A stretch of 50,590 nucleotides of DNA from Psychromonas sp. SP041 (GTDB taxonomy: Bacteria > Pseudomonadota > Gammaproteobacteria > Enterobacterales > Psychromonadaceae). A program made the position numbers and the translations under genes. The notes beneath the pieces are model-generated. The model was given only the letters and a program-made list of their open reading frames with translations. It was not told the DNA's origin and made no database searches. Location of the stretch: contig NZ_CBRF02000012.1 of assembly GCF_000470315.2 (NCBI RefSeq), positions 1-50,590 of the forward strand, in the 5' to 3' direction. Of this stretch, positions 15,574 to 25,458 are shown in pieces (position 1 is the stretch's first letter; the number at the start of each line of letters is the position of its first letter).

Positions 15574-16944
15574 ATGTCATTTAATATTGCACTAAGCGGA
15601 ATTTCAGCTGCACAGACAGATCTAGATACAACGTCAAATAACATTGCAAATGTAGCGACGGTTGGTTTTAAAGAGTCTCGAGCGGAGTTTGATAGCGTTT
15701 ATGCGAACTCTTTGTTTTCTAATAGTAAAACGAAAGTTGGCGATGGTGCATCGGTTTCAGCGGTTGCTCAACAGTTCCATCAAGGTAGCTTAAAGTTCAC
15801 TGATAACCCTCTGGATTTAGCTATCACAGGTAGTGGATTTTTTGCCACCTCACCAGGTGTTGATGACAATAACTTAAGTTATACCCGATCTGGTACTTTT
15901 AAGTTAAATGCAGATAACTATATTGTTGATAATAGCGGTAATTATTTACAAGCATTTCCAGTGAATCTAGATGGTAGCTCTTCATCGTTAAGCTTAGCAA
16001 CGACTGAACCAATTAAACTTCCAGAAACGGCTGGAACACCAGTGAAGACTGAATTAGTTAATATTAGCCTTAATCTACCTGCTGGAGATGAATCAAAAGT
16101 ACTTGCTGATTTTGATCCTGATAATCCAGATACTTATAATAATGCCACGTCAGTAACTATTTATGATTCATTAGGCGAAGCGCATATTTTAAATACCTAT
16201 TATGTGAAACCTGAAAATACATCTGCTGAAGGAACCAACCAATGGGTTTCTTTTGTTACTGTTGACGGTAAACCGGTTGAAAGTACGACGCCTGTCAACT
16301 ATTTAGTCGATACAAATGAAGATGGTTCTTTTGATGATGCGACGGGTGTTTCTGCAAGTTATACAGCAGACGGGGAAGAGCATTATGGCATTGTTCTTAA
16401 TTTTGATGAAAATGGTGCCTATGAAGGTAGTAATCCAGCACAGCTTGCTTTTGAAGCATTAGGTGTTGGTGGCGCTAATGTGCTTTCAGCTGGTGCTGAT
16501 GGAACGCAAGCCATTACTATTAATTATCAGGATCCTACTCAATTCTCTGCTGCATTTGAGGTGACTGCATTAGATCAAGATGGGTTAACTGTCGGGCGTT
16601 TAACAGGGATTGAAATTGGTAGTGACGGATTGATTGAAGCGACTTACAGTAATGGTACGTCAGATCCTCTCGCTCGAGTGGCAATGGTTCGTTTTAGAAA
16701 TGAGCAAGGTTTGGCACAAAATGGTTCAAATTGGAATGAATCACAAAACTCAGGTGAGCCGCTTGCTGGTGAAGCTGGAGCGGGTTCATTTGGTAGTATT
16801 AGTTCAGGAGCATTAGAGCAATCTAATGTTGATTTAACCACTGAATTAGTTGATTTGATTACTGCACAACGTAATTTCCAAGCGAACTCTCGTTCATTAG
16901 AAATTAGCTCTTCATTACAAGAAACGATTTTACAAATTCGTTAA
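15574..16944 (+). CDS. flgE: flagellar hook protein FlgE
   Basis: 456 aa, somewhat longer than the ~400 aa of enteric FlgE but normal for Vibrio relatives. The N-terminus (ALSGISAAQTDLDTTSNNIANVATVGFKES) and the C-terminus (ELVDLITAQRNFQANSRSLEISSSLQETILQI) are the paired D0 helices; LDLAITGSGFFAT opens the D1 domain. It polymerises into the universal-joint hook. A terminator lies 27 nt after the stop and ends the first operon. Confidence 0.97.
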   Translation: MSFNIALSGISAAQTDLDTTSNNIANVATVGFKESRAEFDSVYANSLFSNSKTKVGDGASVSAVAQQFHQGSLKFTDNPLDLAITGSGFFATSPGVDDNNLSYTRSGTFKLNADNYIVDNSGNYLQAFPVNLDGSSSSLSLATTEPIKLPETAGTPVKTELVNISLNLPAGDESKVLADFDPDNPDTYNNATSVTIYDSLGEAHILNTYYVKPENTSAEGTNQWVSFVTVDGKPVESTTPVNYLVDTNEDGSFDDATGVSASYTADGEEHYGIVLNFDENGAYEGSNPAQLAFEALGVGGANVLSAGADGTQAITINYQDPTQFSAAFEVTALDQDGLTVGRLTGIEIGSDGLIEATYSNGTSDPLARVAMVRFRNEQGLAQNGSNWNESQNSGEPLAGEAGAGSFGSISSGALEQSNVDLTTELVDLITAQRNFQANSRSLEISSSLQETILQIR

Positions 16945-16970
16945 TTCATTAACTTTTATATTTCATTTTT

Positions 16971-16998
16971 AAATGCACCTTTTTAGGTGCATTTTTTA
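16971..16998 (+). terminator. terminator after flgE
   Basis: A perfect 10-bp stem AAATGCACCT/AGGTGCATTT with a TTTT loop is followed by a T tract. It closes the flgB-C-D-E transcript before the next sigma-54 promoter. Confidence 0.93.
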
Positions 16999-17078
16999 TT
17001 TCTGCTTTTTACTTTATAACCTCTTTATTTCAATTATCTTTCCACCTATTTCAATGAAGAACTCCTTGCCTTTGTTTG

Positions 17079-17096
17079 TTGGCACAAGCATTGCAT
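17079..17096 (+). promoter_or_regulatory. sigma-54 promoter for flgFGHI
   Basis: TTGGCAC, spacer AAGCA, TTGCA: the GG-N10-GC spacing is exact. It lies about 75 bp before the flgF start. Confidence 0.92.
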
Positions 17097-17172
17097 TTAT
17101 CTGTTTATAGAATAAACGACAAATAATATTTGCCACTGTTATTAACCAACAGTTAATAGTTAAGGAATTAAA

Positions 17173-17919
17173 ATGGATAATTTTCTTTATGTATCAATGT
17201 CTGGCGCTAAAGAGACCATGAATGCGTTAGCTATTCACAGTAATAACTTGGCAAATGCCAGTAAAACAGGTTTTAAAGCTAGCTTTGAGCAAGCTCGTAG
17301 TATGCAAGTACATGGTGAGGGGTTACCTACTCGTGTTTTTGCATTAGCAGAGTCACCAGGACAAAATTTTGACAGCGGTATTGTACATACTACAGGACGT
17401 GAACTTGATGTTGCGATTGAAGGGCAAGGTTGGTTTGTTGTTAAATCTGATACTGGTGATGAAGGTTTAACTCGTAGTGGCGATTTTAATATAACAGCAG
17501 ATGGCTTTTTAATTGATGCGAGCGGCAATGAAGTTTTGGATAACACTGGCAATAATATATTTATTCCTGGGCCGATTGAAAAATTTAATATTCGTAAAGA
17601 TGGTGTGATTGAAGTTCGTCCTGAAGGTGCTCCACCTGATGGATTTGAAGATATCGCTCAATTAAAATTAGTTAATCCTAACATTCAAGATTTAATGCGT
17701 AGTTCAGATGGACTATTTCGTCGCATCGATGGGCAACAGACAGCGTTCTCTAATCAGGTCGTTGTAACTAACGGTGCTTTGGAAGCCTCAAATGTTAACT
17801 TAAGCAGTGAATTAACCAGTCTAATTAACTTACAACGCAGCTTTGAAATGCAAATAAAAATGATGAAAAAAGCGGAAGAGATAGATGAAAGTTCAGAGTC
17901 TCTATTAAAAGTTGTTTAA
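17173..17919 (+). CDS. flgF: flagellar proximal rod protein FlgF
   Basis: 248 aa. The N-terminal LAIHSNNLANASKTGFKASFEQARS and the C-terminal LTSLINLQRSFEMQIKMMKKAEE are the paired rod helices; LDVAIEGQGWFVVKSD is the D1 motif. The N-terminal ISMSGAKETMNALA-like stretch and the length separate it from FlgG. First gene of the flgF-G-H-I operon. Confidence 0.95.
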   Translation: MDNFLYVSMSGAKETMNALAIHSNNLANASKTGFKASFEQARSMQVHGEGLPTRVFALAESPGQNFDSGIVHTTGRELDVAIEGQGWFVVKSDTGDEGLTRSGDFNITADGFLIDASGNEVLDNTGNNIFIPGPIEKFNIRKDGVIEVRPEGAPPDGFEDIAQLKLVNPNIQDLMRSSDGLFRRIDGQQTAFSNQVVVTNGALEASNVNLSSELTSLINLQRSFEMQIKMMKKAEEIDESSESLLKVV

Positions 17920-17957
17920 GTTATTTAGTTAGATGAGTCAAAATTAAGGAGAAGGTT

Positions 17958-18746
17958 ATGCATTCCGCTTTATGGATCAGCAAAACAGGGTTAGATGCAC
18001 AGCAAACTAACGTTGCAACAATTTCAAATAATTTAGCCAATGCTAGTACTGTTGGTTTTAAAAAGAGCCGAGCTATTTTTGAAGATTTATTATATCAAAA
18101 TGTTAATCAACCAGGTGCCAATGCAACGCAAGATACCAAGCTACCTTCAGGTTTAATGATTGGTTCCGGTGCAAAAGTGGTCGCTGTTCAGAAAAATTTT
18201 GAACAAGGTAATGCATTAACTACTAATAATTCATTAGATTTAATGATCGATGGTCGTGGTTTCTTTGAAATAGAAATGCCTGATGGAAGTTCTGCATTTA
18301 CTCGAAATGGAGAGTTTATGCTTAATGAAGAAGGTACTCTTGTAACACCTGGTTCAGGCTATCCCTTGGTACCTCAAATACAAATCCCAGATAATGCACA
18401 ATCAATCAGTATTGGTTCAGAGGGGGAAGTGTCGGTCAATGTTGCAGGTCAAGCTGAGAATCAAGTAGTAGGACAAATAAATGTCAGTGCCTTTATTAAT
18501 GCATCTGGTCTACAACCATTAGGTGAGAACTTATATTCTGAAACCGGTGCTTCAGGTGCTCCAATCGAAGGTGTTCCTGGTGGAGATGGTTTAGGTTTTA
18601 TACGCCAAGGTATGCTTGAAACATCAAACGTAAACGTAACTGAAGAGTTAGTTAATTTGATTGAAAGCCAGCGAGTTTATGAAATGAACTCAAAAGTGAT
18701 TTCGGCTGTAGATGAAATGTTATCTTACATTAGCCAACAATTATAA
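17958..18746 (+). CDS. flgG: flagellar distal rod protein FlgG
   Basis: 262 aa, exactly in the family range. It starts MHSALWISKTGLDAQQTNVATISNNLANASTVGFKKSRA, a nearly invariant FlgG opening, and has LDLMIDGRGFFEIEMPDG. FlgG forms the drive shaft that passes through the LP ring. AAGGAGA lies 8 nt before the ATG. Confidence 0.97.
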   Translation: MHSALWISKTGLDAQQTNVATISNNLANASTVGFKKSRAIFEDLLYQNVNQPGANATQDTKLPSGLMIGSGAKVVAVQKNFEQGNALTTNNSLDLMIDGRGFFEIEMPDGSSAFTRNGEFMLNEEGTLVTPGSGYPLVPQIQIPDNAQSISIGSEGEVSVNVAGQAENQVVGQINVSAFINASGLQPLGENLYSETGASGAPIEGVPGGDGLGFIRQGMLETSNVNVTEELVNLIESQRVYEMNSKVISAVDEMLSYISQQL

Positions 18747-18759
18747 ATAGGTGATTACT

Positions 18760-19437
18760 ATGAAAAACATTCTTATTTTATTCTCAATGTTGAGCGTAGT
18801 AGGTTGTACTTCATTACCTAATGAACAAGTAAAAAATGATCCTGAGTATACGCCAGTCGAACCTGTAGAAGCCGATTTAAATGTAGTCCCTACAGGATCT
18901 TTATTCCAACATAGTTATGCGAATAACTTATATTCAGATATTAAAGCGCATCGTATTGGCGATATTATTACTGTTTATTTAGAAGAGTCGACATCTGCTA
19001 AGAAAAAAGTAGGCACAAGCTTAGACAAAAGTAACAGCTATAATGTCAATATAGATACTGTTGCTTTACCAGGAGGGAATTCAATTCCGGCATTTGGCCT
19101 AGGAGGTGGTATTACTCAAGACAGTGCTTTCTCTGGTGACTCCGATACTGATCAAAGTAATAGTTTACAGGGCAGCATTACCGTTAACGTTACACGTGTT
19201 TTAAGTAATGGCAATTTAGAAATTCGTGGCGAAAAATGGTTAATGTTAAACAACGGTGAAGAGTTTGTTCGTATTAAAGGGGTTATTCGTTCTGAAGATG
19301 TAAGTTCAGATAATTCTGTTTCGTCGACCCATGTTGCTAATGCTCGTATTCAATATGGCGGTACAGGTGACTTCGCAAATACCCAACGACAAGGATGGTT
19401 AACGTCATTCTTTAATGGTCCTTATTGGCCATTCTAA
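18760..19437 (+). CDS. flgH: flagellar L-ring lipoprotein FlgH
   Basis: 225-aa lipoprotein with lipobox VVGC (Cys16). Family blocks: [31 protein letters not shown], then [39 protein letters not shown], and the C-terminal [17 protein letters not shown]. It builds the outer-membrane bushing around the rod. I choose the ATG at 18760 with AGGTG upstream; an in-frame GTG at 18751 is less likely. Confidence 0.96.
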   Translation: MKNILILFSMLSVVGCTSLPNEQVKNDPEYTPVEPVEADLNVVPTGSLFQHSYANNLYSDIKAHRIGDIITVYLEESTSAKKKVGTSLDKSNSYNVNIDTVALPGGNSIPAFGLGGGITQDSAFSGDSDTDQSNSLQGSITVNVTRVLSNGNLEIRGEKWLMLNNGEEFVRIKGVIRSEDVSSDNSVSSTHVANARIQYGGTGDFANTQRQGWLTSFFNGPYWPF

Positions 19438-19481
19438 ACGCTTTATCGTACCAGTTACTCGCGTATAAGCAGGAGAGCAAT

Positions 19482-20606
19482 ATGCAATTATCATTAAGTA
19501 AGATAGTACAATTCTTTTTCACTACATGCCTTGTTTTAGCATTTGTTTTATTTGTTAATGTCGCTGATGCTGCACGTATTAAAGACATTGCGAGTGTACA
19601 GGGCGTTCGCAGTAACCAATTAGTAGGTTATGGTTTAGTAGTGGGGTTACCTGGTACAGGTGAAAAAAGCAGTAAATTTACTGAACAAGCATTTGCAACC
19701 ATGTTAAGAAATTTTGGTATCAATATTCCACAGGGGCAAAGTTTAAATATTAAAAATGTAGCGCCTGTCGCTATTACTGCAGAGTTAAAAGCCTTTACAA
19801 AACGAGGTCAGAAAATTGACATTACTGTGTCAGCCATTGGGGAAGCTAAAAGTTTACGAGGTGGTGAATTATTACAAACTTTCTTAAAAGGAGTTGATGG
19901 TAAAGTTTATGCCTTAGCACAAGGTAGCCTAGTAGTTGGAGGGTTAGGTGCAGAAGGGGCCGATGGTTCTAAAGTTGTTATTAATACCCCAACAGTAGGG
20001 CGTATATCTAATGGAGCAATTGTTGAACGTGAGGTTATTTCTCCATTCTCACAAGGTGATACGATTACTTTTAACTTACATGAGGCTGACTTTACTACTG
20101 CAAAAATAATGGCAGATACGATTAATAATTTAGTCGGACCAAATACGGCAAGTTTATTGGATGCCGCTTCTGTTAGTGTATTAGCTCCTCGCAATGTATC
20201 GCAACGAGTATCATATTTATCAACATTAGAAAATTTAGAGTTTGAACCAGCAAGAGCAAGTGCAAAAATTATTGTTAATTCTCGTACTGGTACGATAGTC
20301 ATCGGTCAGGATGTCCGTTTATTACCAACAGCGATAACTCATGGTGGCATTAGTGTCACTATCAGTGAAAATAAAACGGTCTCTCAACCTAATGCATTTG
20401 CTAATGGTAATACAGAGGTAGTTGATAACAGCACCATCAATATTACTCAAGAAGACAGTCGCATGTTTCAATTTGATCCTGGTATTAACTTAAATGATCT
20501 AGTGAGAGCTGTTAATGAAGTTGGTTTAGCACCTGGAGATTTAATGGCTATTCTAGAAGCGCTAAAACAAGCAGGTGCATTACAAGGCGAATTAATTATT
20601 ATTTAA
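19482..20606 (+). CDS. flgI: flagellar P-ring protein FlgI
   Basis: 374 aa with a signal peptide ([21 protein letters not shown]..., cut near VADA). The mature protein begins [21 protein letters not shown] and carries [12 protein letters not shown], the strongest FlgI signature; it ends [22 protein letters not shown]. It forms the periplasmic P ring around the rod with help from FlgA. The ATG at 19482 follows AGGAG; the in-frame start at 19425 would overlap flgH. Confidence 0.97.
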   Translation: MQLSLSKIVQFFFTTCLVLAFVLFVNVADAARIKDIASVQGVRSNQLVGYGLVVGLPGTGEKSSKFTEQAFATMLRNFGINIPQGQSLNIKNVAPVAITAELKAFTKRGQKIDITVSAIGEAKSLRGGELLQTFLKGVDGKVYALAQGSLVVGGLGAEGADGSKVVINTPTVGRISNGAIVEREVISPFSQGDTITFNLHEADFTTAKIMADTINNLVGPNTASLLDAASVSVLAPRNVSQRVSYLSTLENLEFEPARASAKIIVNSRTGTIVIGQDVRLLPTAITHGGISVTISENKTVSQPNAFANGNTEVVDNSTINITQEDSRMFQFDPGINLNDLVRAVNEVGLAPGDLMAILEALKQAGALQGELIII

Positions 20607-20614
20607 TGTAAGTT

Positions 20615-20654
20615 ATTGTTTAATTGTTTAATTGTTTAATTGTTTAATTGTTTT
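20615..20654. repeat. octanucleotide tandem repeat
   Basis: Four exact copies of ATTGTTTA and a fifth with one change lie in a row, beginning 9 nt after the flgI stop. The unit length allows copy-number change by slippage, but it is outside any gene. Confidence 0.9.
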
Positions 20655-20715
20655 ATTTTAATAGAACATTTATTGCAGTTTTTAATATAATTAAAGTAAT
20701 TAAATTGATAAATGT

Positions 20716-20748
20716 AAAAAGGGAAGGCCAATGGCTTTCCCTTTTTTT
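20716..20748 (+). terminator. terminator after flgI
   Basis: Stem AAAAAGGGAAGGCC with GGCTTTCCCTTTTT (one G-T pair) and loop AAT, then T residues. It could act in both directions, since the antiporter gene ends on the other strand 72 nt further. Confidence 0.85.
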
Positions 20749-20819
20749 CGCGCTAATAGATCATCCTGCAATTTGTTTATGTCCTTTTGATGCAATACGG
20801 ACATAAACATTAATCTAAT

Positions 20820-22145
20820 TTATAACGACATAGCGGCTATCCAACCAAATGCAATTAATGGAAGGTTGTAATGTAAAAAAGTAGGGATAACGGTATCTCT
20901 AATATGATCGTGCTGACCATCTGCATTAAGTCCAGATGTCGGACCTAGTGTTGAATCTGATGCGGGTGAACCTGCATCGCCTAATGCGGCAGCTGTACCC
21001 ACTAAGGCAATAATTGCCATAGGCGAGAAACCAAAGGCGATAGCAAGTGGTACATAAATAGTCGCAATGATTGGAATAGTTGAAAAAGATGAGCCAATAC
21101 CCATTGTTACCAATAAACCAATAATTAACATTAATAAAGCCGCTAACGATTTATTCTCACCGATACCTGAAGACAACGCTTGTACTAATGTATCAACGCT
21201 ACCTGTAGCTTTCATTACTGCTGCAAACCCTGCCGCTGCAATCATAATAAAACCAATCATAGCCATCATGTGTACACCTTTAGTGAATACATCATGTGTC
21301 TCTTTCCACGCAATAACACCACCTAACGTAAAGACAATAAAGCCAGCTAATGCGCCAACAATCATTGAGCCTGTCATTAATTGAACTGTTAACGTTGCCA
21401 CAATTGAAATTAACGCGACGATTATATGACGCATATTTAAGGTTTTAAATTTAACTGCGGCTACATTCTCTTTTTTTTCTTGATAAATACGGGGTTTACG
21501 GTAACTAATAAGTACGGCTATTAATAACCCAACAACCATCCCCATTGCAGGTAAAATCATTGCACTTGCTACTTGGTTTCCTGTTACGTCTAAACCGTTG
21601 TCATGTAAGTTCTTTAATAAAATATTATTTAAGAAAATACCACCGAATCCAATCGGCAAAACCATATAAGGGGTTACTAAGCCAAAGGTTAAAATACAAG
21701 CTGTTAAGCGTCTATCAACACGCAACTTATTAAATACACCTAATAGAGGCGGAATTAAGATAGGAATAAAAGCGATATGAACGGGGATAATGTTTTGTGA
21801 TGAAATAGTCATTAATAAAATAACCGTGAAAACAATATATTTTATAACCGTTGATGTTTGCTGTGTTTGTTTGCCATTTAAACGTTTAATGATGGCTTGT
21901 GATAATAAATCTGTAATACCAGATTTAGAAATAGCGACGGCAAAAGCCCCTAACATAGCATAACTTAAAGCAATTGTTGCACCGCCACCTAACCCACTTT
22001 CAAAAGCTGAAATTGTCTCGGCTAATGATAAATTTGCTGTCAAACCGCCTACTAGTGCACTTAGTGTTAGCGCAATTACTACGTTTATTCGCATCATTGA
22101 CAGTATTAGCATTAGACATACCGCCAGTAAAACAGGGTTAAGCAT
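20820..22145 (-). CDS. Na+/H+ antiporter-family transporter (YuiF-like)
   Basis: 441-aa inner-membrane protein with about 11-12 hydrophobic segments. The opening ([18 protein letters not shown], then [47 protein letters not shown]) and the block [25 protein letters not shown] are typical of the YuiF branch of the ion transporter superfamily. Members are annotated as sodium/proton antiporters, but some move amino acids, so the substrate is uncertain. It sits alone on the minus strand between flgI and flgJ and interrupts an otherwise continuous flagellar gene order. It has no link to flagella that I know of. Confidence 0.8.
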   Translation of the reverse strand: MLNPVLLAVCLMLILSMMRINVVIALTLSALVGGLTANLSLAETISAFESGLGGGATIALSYAMLGAFAVAISKSGITDLLSQAIIKRLNGKQTQQTSTVIKYIVFTVILLMTISSQNIIPVHIAFIPILIPPLLGVFNKLRVDRRLTACILTFGLVTPYMVLPIGFGGIFLNNILLKNLHDNGLDVTGNQVASAMILPAMGMVVGLLIAVLISYRKPRIYQEKKENVAAVKFKTLNMRHIIVALISIVATLTVQLMTGSMIVGALAGFIVFTLGGVIAWKETHDVFTKGVHMMAMIGFIMIAAAGFAAVMKATGSVDTLVQALSSGIGENKSLAALLMLIIGLLVTMGIGSSFSTIPIIATIYVPLAIAFGFSPMAIIALVGTAAALGDAGSPASDSTLGPTSGLNADGQHDHIRDTVIPTFLHYNLPLIAFGWIAAMSL

Positions 22146-22293
22146 ATTAATTCCTTATAATTTTATAAATAGGTGAAGGGTACCGAGGAAAAATCGCAGG
22201 CATTCTACTTGATACGTTGAGGTTTTACTGCAAAAACTGCTGCTACTTTATTATTAATCAGGAAATGGTTGCTTATTGGTCTTTAGTTAACTT

Positions 22294-22311
22294 TTGGCAC
22301 TTATTTTGCTT
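22294..22311 (+). promoter_or_regulatory. sigma-54 promoter for flgJKL
   Basis: TTGGCAC, spacer TTATT, TTGCT: the GG-N10-GC spacing is exact. It lies about 35 bp before the flgJ start. Confidence 0.92.
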
Positions 22312-22343
22312 TATCTATGTAATGATGATAATAGGGGTTGTTA

Positions 22344-23363
22344 ATGAGCAATCAAACAGTAACGCAGGCAAGTAACTACTTTGATCTACAAGGGTTGGAG
22401 CAGTTACGTCAAAAAACTAAGACAAATGACAAAGAAACAATTCGAGAAGTTGCGAATCAGTTTGAGTCAATGTTTGCGAGCATGTTGATTAAGTCTATGC
22501 GACAAGCTAATGAAGCCTTTGAAACAGAAAGCCCTTTTAATAATCAACAAACAAAATTTTATACCGATATGCAAGACAAGCAATTAGCTGTCGATATTAG
22601 TCGTCATGGTACGTTAGGGTTGGCAGACGCATTAGTTAGGCAGTTAGATCCGGCTTCAATGGTTCGTCCTAAATCTGTCGATCAAGAGCAATTAACCATG
22701 CCGAATCATGAAGATAAACAAATGTTAAGTTTACAGCCTGAAGTTATTAATAATAACTTTAAAGCGCCTGATCAAGTGCAAAGCTCACCGCAAACTCAAT
22801 TAAATCAAAGTACAGTTAAAGCTACAGTCGACAATCCTGTTATAAATATTACCGCAGAAAATCAAAAAATCGACTTTAGTTCTCCCTCTTCATTTATTCA
22901 AACGTTATTACCTTATGCTAAAAAAGCCGCTAAGGCATTAGGTGTATCACCAGAAGTACTCGTCGCTCAATCTGCTTTAGAAACAGGTTGGGGACAAAAA
23001 ATTCTCCAAACACCAGGACAAGAAAGCAGCTTCAACCTTTTTAATATTAAATCACATGGTGGTTGGAAAGGTGAAAGTGTTAATAAAAACAGTTTAGAAG
23101 TTGAAGATGGGGTGGGTGTTCAACGTCGTTCAAACTTTCGTGTTTACCAAGGGCTGCAAGAAAGCTTTAAAGATTACACCGATTTCATTAGTAATAATAA
23201 ACGTTATGAGCAGGCTTTACAGCAAGGCGATAACGCGGAACGTTATGTTGAGGAATTACAGCAGGCAGGTTATGCAACGGATCCTAAATATGCGGAAAAA
23301 ATTAAACAAATTATGAATAGTAACAACTTCCAATCAGTTGTTGCGGGAGATGATAATGGCTGA
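22344..23363 (+). CDS. flgJ: flagellar rod-binding protein / peptidoglycan hydrolase FlgJ
   Basis: 339 aa with two domains: an N-terminal rod-binding domain (QFESMFASMLIKSMRQANEAFETESPFNNQQTKFYTDMQDKQLAVDIS, about 30-90), a Gln-rich linker, and a C-terminal beta-N-acetylglucosaminidase domain (LPYAKKAAKALGVSPEVLVAQSALETGWGQKIL, about 190-330, with the catalytic Glu in ALETGWG). It caps the rod and clears peptidoglycan for it. ATG 22344 follows AGGGG. The gene overlaps flgK by 8 bp. Confidence 0.96.
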   Translation: MSNQTVTQASNYFDLQGLEQLRQKTKTNDKETIREVANQFESMFASMLIKSMRQANEAFETESPFNNQQTKFYTDMQDKQLAVDISRHGTLGLADALVRQLDPASMVRPKSVDQEQLTMPNHEDKQMLSLQPEVINNNFKAPDQVQSSPQTQLNQSTVKATVDNPVINITAENQKIDFSSPSSFIQTLLPYAKKAAKALGVSPEVLVAQSALETGWGQKILQTPGQESSFNLFNIKSHGGWKGESVNKNSLEVEDGVGVQRRSNFRVYQGLQESFKDYTDFISNNKRYEQALQQGDNAERYVEELQQAGYATDPKYAEKIKQIMNSNNFQSVVAGDDNG

Positions 23364-25365
23364 TCTATTACAAATTGGACTTTCGGGGATTTATAGCTCA
23401 CAAGCAAGTCTCACTACAACCAGTCATAACATTAGTAATGTAAGTACAGAAGGTTACTCTCGTCAAACCGTTGATACTTCTGCGGCAGGTGCACAACGAT
23501 TAAGCACAAACTTTATTGGAAGTGGTTCTGTAGTAAGCAGTATTGACCGTGCTTATGATCAGTTTGCTTTTACTGAAAATGTAATCAATACATCAAGTTA
23601 TGCTTATTATGAGCAAACCTATACACAAGCTAACCAAATGGATTTATTATTATCAAGTGATAATACATCAGCAACAACATCCGTTTTAAATATGTTTTCG
23701 TCTTTAAGTAGCATAGCGGATAACCCAAGCTTACTAGAGGCTAGAAATGTATTCCTACAAGATGCTTCTAGTATGGTGAGTCAATACAATACACTTTATA
23801 GTCATTTAGAAACACAATACGAAAGTATTAACGCTGAAATTGATAATTCATCTGATGTGATTACAGAGTTAGCACAAAGTATTGCTAGCTTAAATTCTCA
23901 AATATCGATTGTGACAGGCTCTGCAAGTGGCGGTGTTGCTAATGACTTATTGGATAAACGCAACCTCGCTATTACTGAATTAAGTGAATATGTAAATACC
24001 TCAGTCGTTGAAGCTGATAATAACATGGTCAATATTTATATTGGTAGTGGACAAGGGTTAGTCATGGGGACAGTGTCCCAATCGGTGATTGCTGTCGATG
24101 GCGACCCAGATCCTACGCGTAAAGAATTAGCTTTAAATTTTAATGGTCAAGCTACCACGATTAATGGCAATAAATTAGGTGGTGGAGTCGCTGCTTTATT
24201 TAATAGCCGAGATAATGATCTCGAAGTAGCAATGAATCAATTAGGGCAAAGTGTCATTGGTTTGACTCATGCTATTAATGAACAGCAAAAAGAAGGTCAA
24301 ACTTTAAATGGAGAAGTCGGTGCTGATATTTTTAATGATATTAACAGTACTGAATCAATGCAAAACCGCGTATTAAGTCACGATGATGGGTTAGGAAAAG
24401 CGGTCTTAAGTGTCCGTATTGACGACTTAAGTGAGTTGTCTGCTGATGAGTTTACATTAAAAGTAAGTGAATATACTGCAGGCAGCACACTTTCATTTAT
24501 TGTAACTAATAATACAACGGGAACTTCTCAAGAGGTGTCTGTTGCTGATTTATCTACGGAAGCTCGTGTTTCTATTCCTGGTGCTGGAATTAGCGTTGGC
24601 ATTGACTCAATCATCCAGCCTTTAGAAGAAGGAAAAGAGTTTACATTACGTCCAACTCGCCATGGTGCGATGGAAGCAACGGTTCTAGAAAATGACGCAG
24701 AAAAAATAGCTGCGGCAGACGCTGAAATTAAAGCTTCTTTAAATTCTGATAATACGGGGACGGCTGAGTTTCGTGTTAGCGCGATCAGTAATAGATCCGA
24801 TAGCCATTATATGGATGAAGATAATCCACTTACTATTAGAATATCAGCGAATACTACAGATAGTGAAATCGCTTATAATTTATTTGATAAAGACGGTATT
24901 CAAGTTAATACCGCGGAATTGACTACTCCTGTTGATCCGCTCACTGGTAAAGCCACATTTATTGCTGGTGGTGTTGAAGTGGAAATGAAATCTGGATCCC
25001 CCGCTGCTAATGACGAAATTATTTTAAGCTTTAATGAAACAGGAGATGGTGATAACCGCAATATGTTAGCCATTACTGATTTGCAAAGCGCTAAAATAAT
25101 GAACGGTAACAAATCAAGCTTTCAAGATGTTTATAACAATATGTTATCTGAGATTGGAGCGAAAACAGCTAATGCAGATGTTGCTATGCAATCAGCATCC
25201 ATTTTAAAAGATCAATCTTTTGAACGAATTCAGAGCCTCAGCGGTGTCAATATGGATGAAGAAGCAGCTAATTTATTAATGTATCAACAATATTACAGTG
25301 CTGCTGCGCGAGTTATTACGGTAGCAAATGAAATTTTTGACAGCTTATTACAAGCCTCACGTTAA
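23356..25365 (+). CDS. flgK: hook-filament junction protein FlgK (HAP1)
   Basis: 669 aa, longer than enteric FlgK (about 550) but like Vibrio relatives. N-terminus MADLLQIGLSGIYSSQASLTTTSHNISNVSTEGYSRQ and C-terminus LSGVNMDEEAANLLMYQQYYSAAARVITVANEIFDSLL are the paired helices of this family. It joins hook to filament and is a FlgN client. ATG 23356 follows GGAG and lies within the flgJ end, so translation is probably coupled. Confidence 0.97.
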   Translation: MADLLQIGLSGIYSSQASLTTTSHNISNVSTEGYSRQTVDTSAAGAQRLSTNFIGSGSVVSSIDRAYDQFAFTENVINTSSYAYYEQTYTQANQMDLLLSSDNTSATTSVLNMFSSLSSIADNPSLLEARNVFLQDASSMVSQYNTLYSHLETQYESINAEIDNSSDVITELAQSIASLNSQISIVTGSASGGVANDLLDKRNLAITELSEYVNTSVVEADNNMVNIYIGSGQGLVMGTVSQSVIAVDGDPDPTRKELALNFNGQATTINGNKLGGGVAALFNSRDNDLEVAMNQLGQSVIGLTHAINEQQKEGQTLNGEVGADIFNDINSTESMQNRVLSHDDGLGKAVLSVRIDDLSELSADEFTLKVSEYTAGSTLSFIVTNNTTGTSQEVSVADLSTEARVSIPGAGISVGIDSIIQPLEEGKEFTLRPTRHGAMEATVLENDAEKIAAADAEIKASLNSDNTGTAEFRVSAISNRSDSHYMDEDNPLTIRISANTTDSEIAYNLFDKDGIQVNTAELTTPVDPLTGKATFIAGGVEVEMKSGSPAANDEIILSFNETGDGDNRNMLAITDLQSAKIMNGNKSSFQDVYNNMLSEIGAKTANADVAMQSASILKDQSFERIQSLSGVNMDEEAANLLMYQQYYSAAARVITVANEIFDSLLQASR

Positions 25366-25458
25366 CCCTTTAAGTTTTATTGGCGATTATTTATTGGTGT
25401 GATTCTTGCTTTTGTAAGCATAGAGGGGCGTAAGCTCAAAAGAAATAAGAGAGACAGC

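Noticed and set aside
19907-20302. 131-codon frame opposite flgI
   Set aside because: Lies fully inside the well-supported flgI gene on the other strand, with no ribosome site or family match.
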